From NCBI GenBank assembly GCA_030429545.1, contig JAUIFF010000009.1:248001-312000 (forward strand): DNA of 64,000 nucleotides, read 5' to 3'. This stretch comes from Polyangia bacterium (GTDB lineage: Bacteria; Myxococcota_A; Polyangia; Nannocystales; Nannocystaceae). This document shows, piece after piece, positions 63,073 through 64,000 of the stretch (position 1 is the first letter of the stretch; each line of letters starts with the position of its first letter). Both the position numbers and the translations under genes were made by a program. Below the pieces are notes generated by a model that saw only the letters and a program-made list of their open reading frames with translations, was not told the origin of the DNA and searched no databases.

Positions 63073-64000
63073 CTACACCTGAAACAGCTGCGGGTCGAGA
63101 CAGGCCGTGTCGCCCGACTGGATCGACTTGGCCAGGGCGATGGCCTTTGGCAACACAGTTTTGACGTAGAAGTCGAGCCCCAGGAGTTTGGCCTGCAAAA
63201 ATGGCGAATCGCCATCTTTGTCGATCAGGCGCTTGGCGACAACCGCCTGGTCGACCGCTTCGATCGCCAACAGCACGTAGCCAAACATTTCGAGGAAGGG
63301 ATTTGCCTGGACAAACGCGGCCTCGATTTGCCGGGTACGTCCCAGGTTTGCCAGGTGCATCGATGTCGCAGCGAGGGCCTGGACCGCCTTCCCGATCGCC
63401 GCGGTTTGCTCGATAAACCCGTCCTTGGCGGCACTGCGTAGGAATGCCTCAGCGTCCTGCATCCAGTCGATAAACAGGGCTCCACTGCCGATTCGCATCT
63501 TCCGGCCGAGCAGGTCGAGGGCCTGGATCCCATTGGTCCCCTCGTAGATCGACGCGATCTTTGAGTCGCGCACCAGCTGCTCGACGGGGAACTCTTGGAT
63601 GTAGCCGTATCCGCCGTAGATCTGGACGGCGAGGGTTGCGACGTCGTAGCCCAAGTCGGTGCACATGGCCTTGAGGATGGGGACGAGGAGGTCGACACGA
63701 CCCTCGAGCCGCTTGCGTTCTTCCTCGTCTTGGCTGTGCTCGGCGAGGTCGGCAAAAAGCGCCAGCTTGTAGCACAGCGAGCGCATGGTTTCGCTGAGGA
63801 CCTTTTGCGTCATCAACATCCGGCGCACGTCCGGGTGTTGCACGATAGCGACCTTGGGCGCATCGGGGTTACGGGCTTCGCGGATCGAGGAGCCCTGGAC
63901 GCGCTCGTTGGCGTAGTGCAGCGAGTACTGATAGGCCGCGGTGGCGATCGCCATGCCCTGTGTACCTACACCGATTCGCGCCTCGTTCATCATCAAGAAC
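63073..64000 (-). CDS. Acyl-CoA dehydrogenase, C-terminal part (cut at window edge)
   Basis: About 308 residues of the C-terminus are visible; the frame continues past the right edge. The block MNEARIGVGTQGMAIATAAYQYSLHYANERVQG is the family's start of the helical C-terminal domain. The catalytic Glu is in IASIYEGTNGIQALDLLGRK. Such enzymes remove two hydrogens from acyl-CoA in beta-oxidation, with FAD and an electron-transfer flavoprotein. The extra C-terminal ~110 residues resemble the long-chain branch of the family. The N-terminal FAD part lies outside the window. Confidence 0.92.
   Translation of the reverse strand, partial: FLMMNEARIGVGTQGMAIATAAYQYSLHYANERVQGSSIREARNPDAPKVAIVQHPDVRRMLMTQKVLSETMRSLCYKLALFADLAEHSQDEEERKRLEGRVDLLVPILKAMCTDLGYDVATLAVQIYGGYGYIQEFPVEQLVRDSKIASIYEGTNGIQALDLLGRKMRIGSGALFIDWMQDAEAFLRSAAKDGFIEQTAAIGKAVQALAATSMHLANLGRTRQIEAAFVQANPFLEMFGYVLLAIEAVDQAVVAKRLIDKDGDSPFLQAKLLGLDFYVKTVLPKAIALAKSIQSGDTACLDPQLFQV

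Overview
The window reads as a chromosome segment of a GC-rich Gram-negative bacterium, most likely a myxobacterium (Myxococcota; a sterol-making Nannocystis/Plesiocystis-type lineage fits best). The reasons are many lipoproteins and outer-membrane barrels, two Ser/Thr kinases (one with an FHA domain, one with a PEGA domain), a CsrA, a full peptidoglycan and lipoprotein maturation set, and an oxidosqualene cyclase, which among bacteria is known from a few groups including myxobacteria. The organism call is inference. I see no rRNA, tRNA, transposase, integrase or CRISPR array. Gene order looks like ordinary chromosome with short operons.

Layout. 1-5.3 kb: tail of a beta-propeller protein, a lipoprotein prolyl oligopeptidase, a tandem-repeat block, a TonB-like lipoprotein and a small barrel protein. 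5.4-14.9 kb: lnt, aspS, a metallophosphoesterase, ctaA, a thioredoxin-like lipoprotein, plsC and a TPR lipoprotein. 14.9-21.7 kb: FHA kinase, octaheme cytochrome c, SulP transporter, small membrane protein, aldehyde dehydrogenase. 21.8-29.8 kb: a PilT-N-like protein, csrA, a protease/DUF4175 pair, and an ECF sigma/anti-sigma operon with a secreted protein. 30-37.3 kb: an AsmA-GT51 fusion, a barrel protein, a TrmH methylase and a class A PBP. 37.3-44.8 kb: direct repeats, a MutH-like endonuclease, DUF423, argC, argB, an M20 deacylase and a CNNM/CorC protein. 44.8-49.5 kb (minus strand): oxidosqualene cyclase, exported methyltransferase, YIP1 membrane protein, thioredoxin-like lipoprotein. 49.8-64 kb: exported TldD with TldE, an LRR protein, two small proteins, ung, pepA, PEGA kinase, TPR protein, substrate-binding lipoprotein and a cut acyl-CoA dehydrogenase.

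How the genes fit together. Several belong to the cell envelope: lipoprotein acylation (Lnt), phospholipid synthesis (PlsC), peptidoglycan synthesis (PBP1A and the GT51 fusion) and membrane sterols (the cyclase). argC-argB-M20 form an arginine biosynthesis run. The sigma/anti-sigma pair overlaps translationally, as do the protease and DUF4175 genes.

The most unusual signal is not a gene. A 10-bp palindrome, TGYANNTRCA, occurs about 41 times by hand count, against roughly 2 expected for the base composition. It lies mostly inside genes, in every reading frame and on AT-richer local islands. Two further loci show tandem duplication of DNA that carries the 3' end and stop codon of a neighbouring gene.
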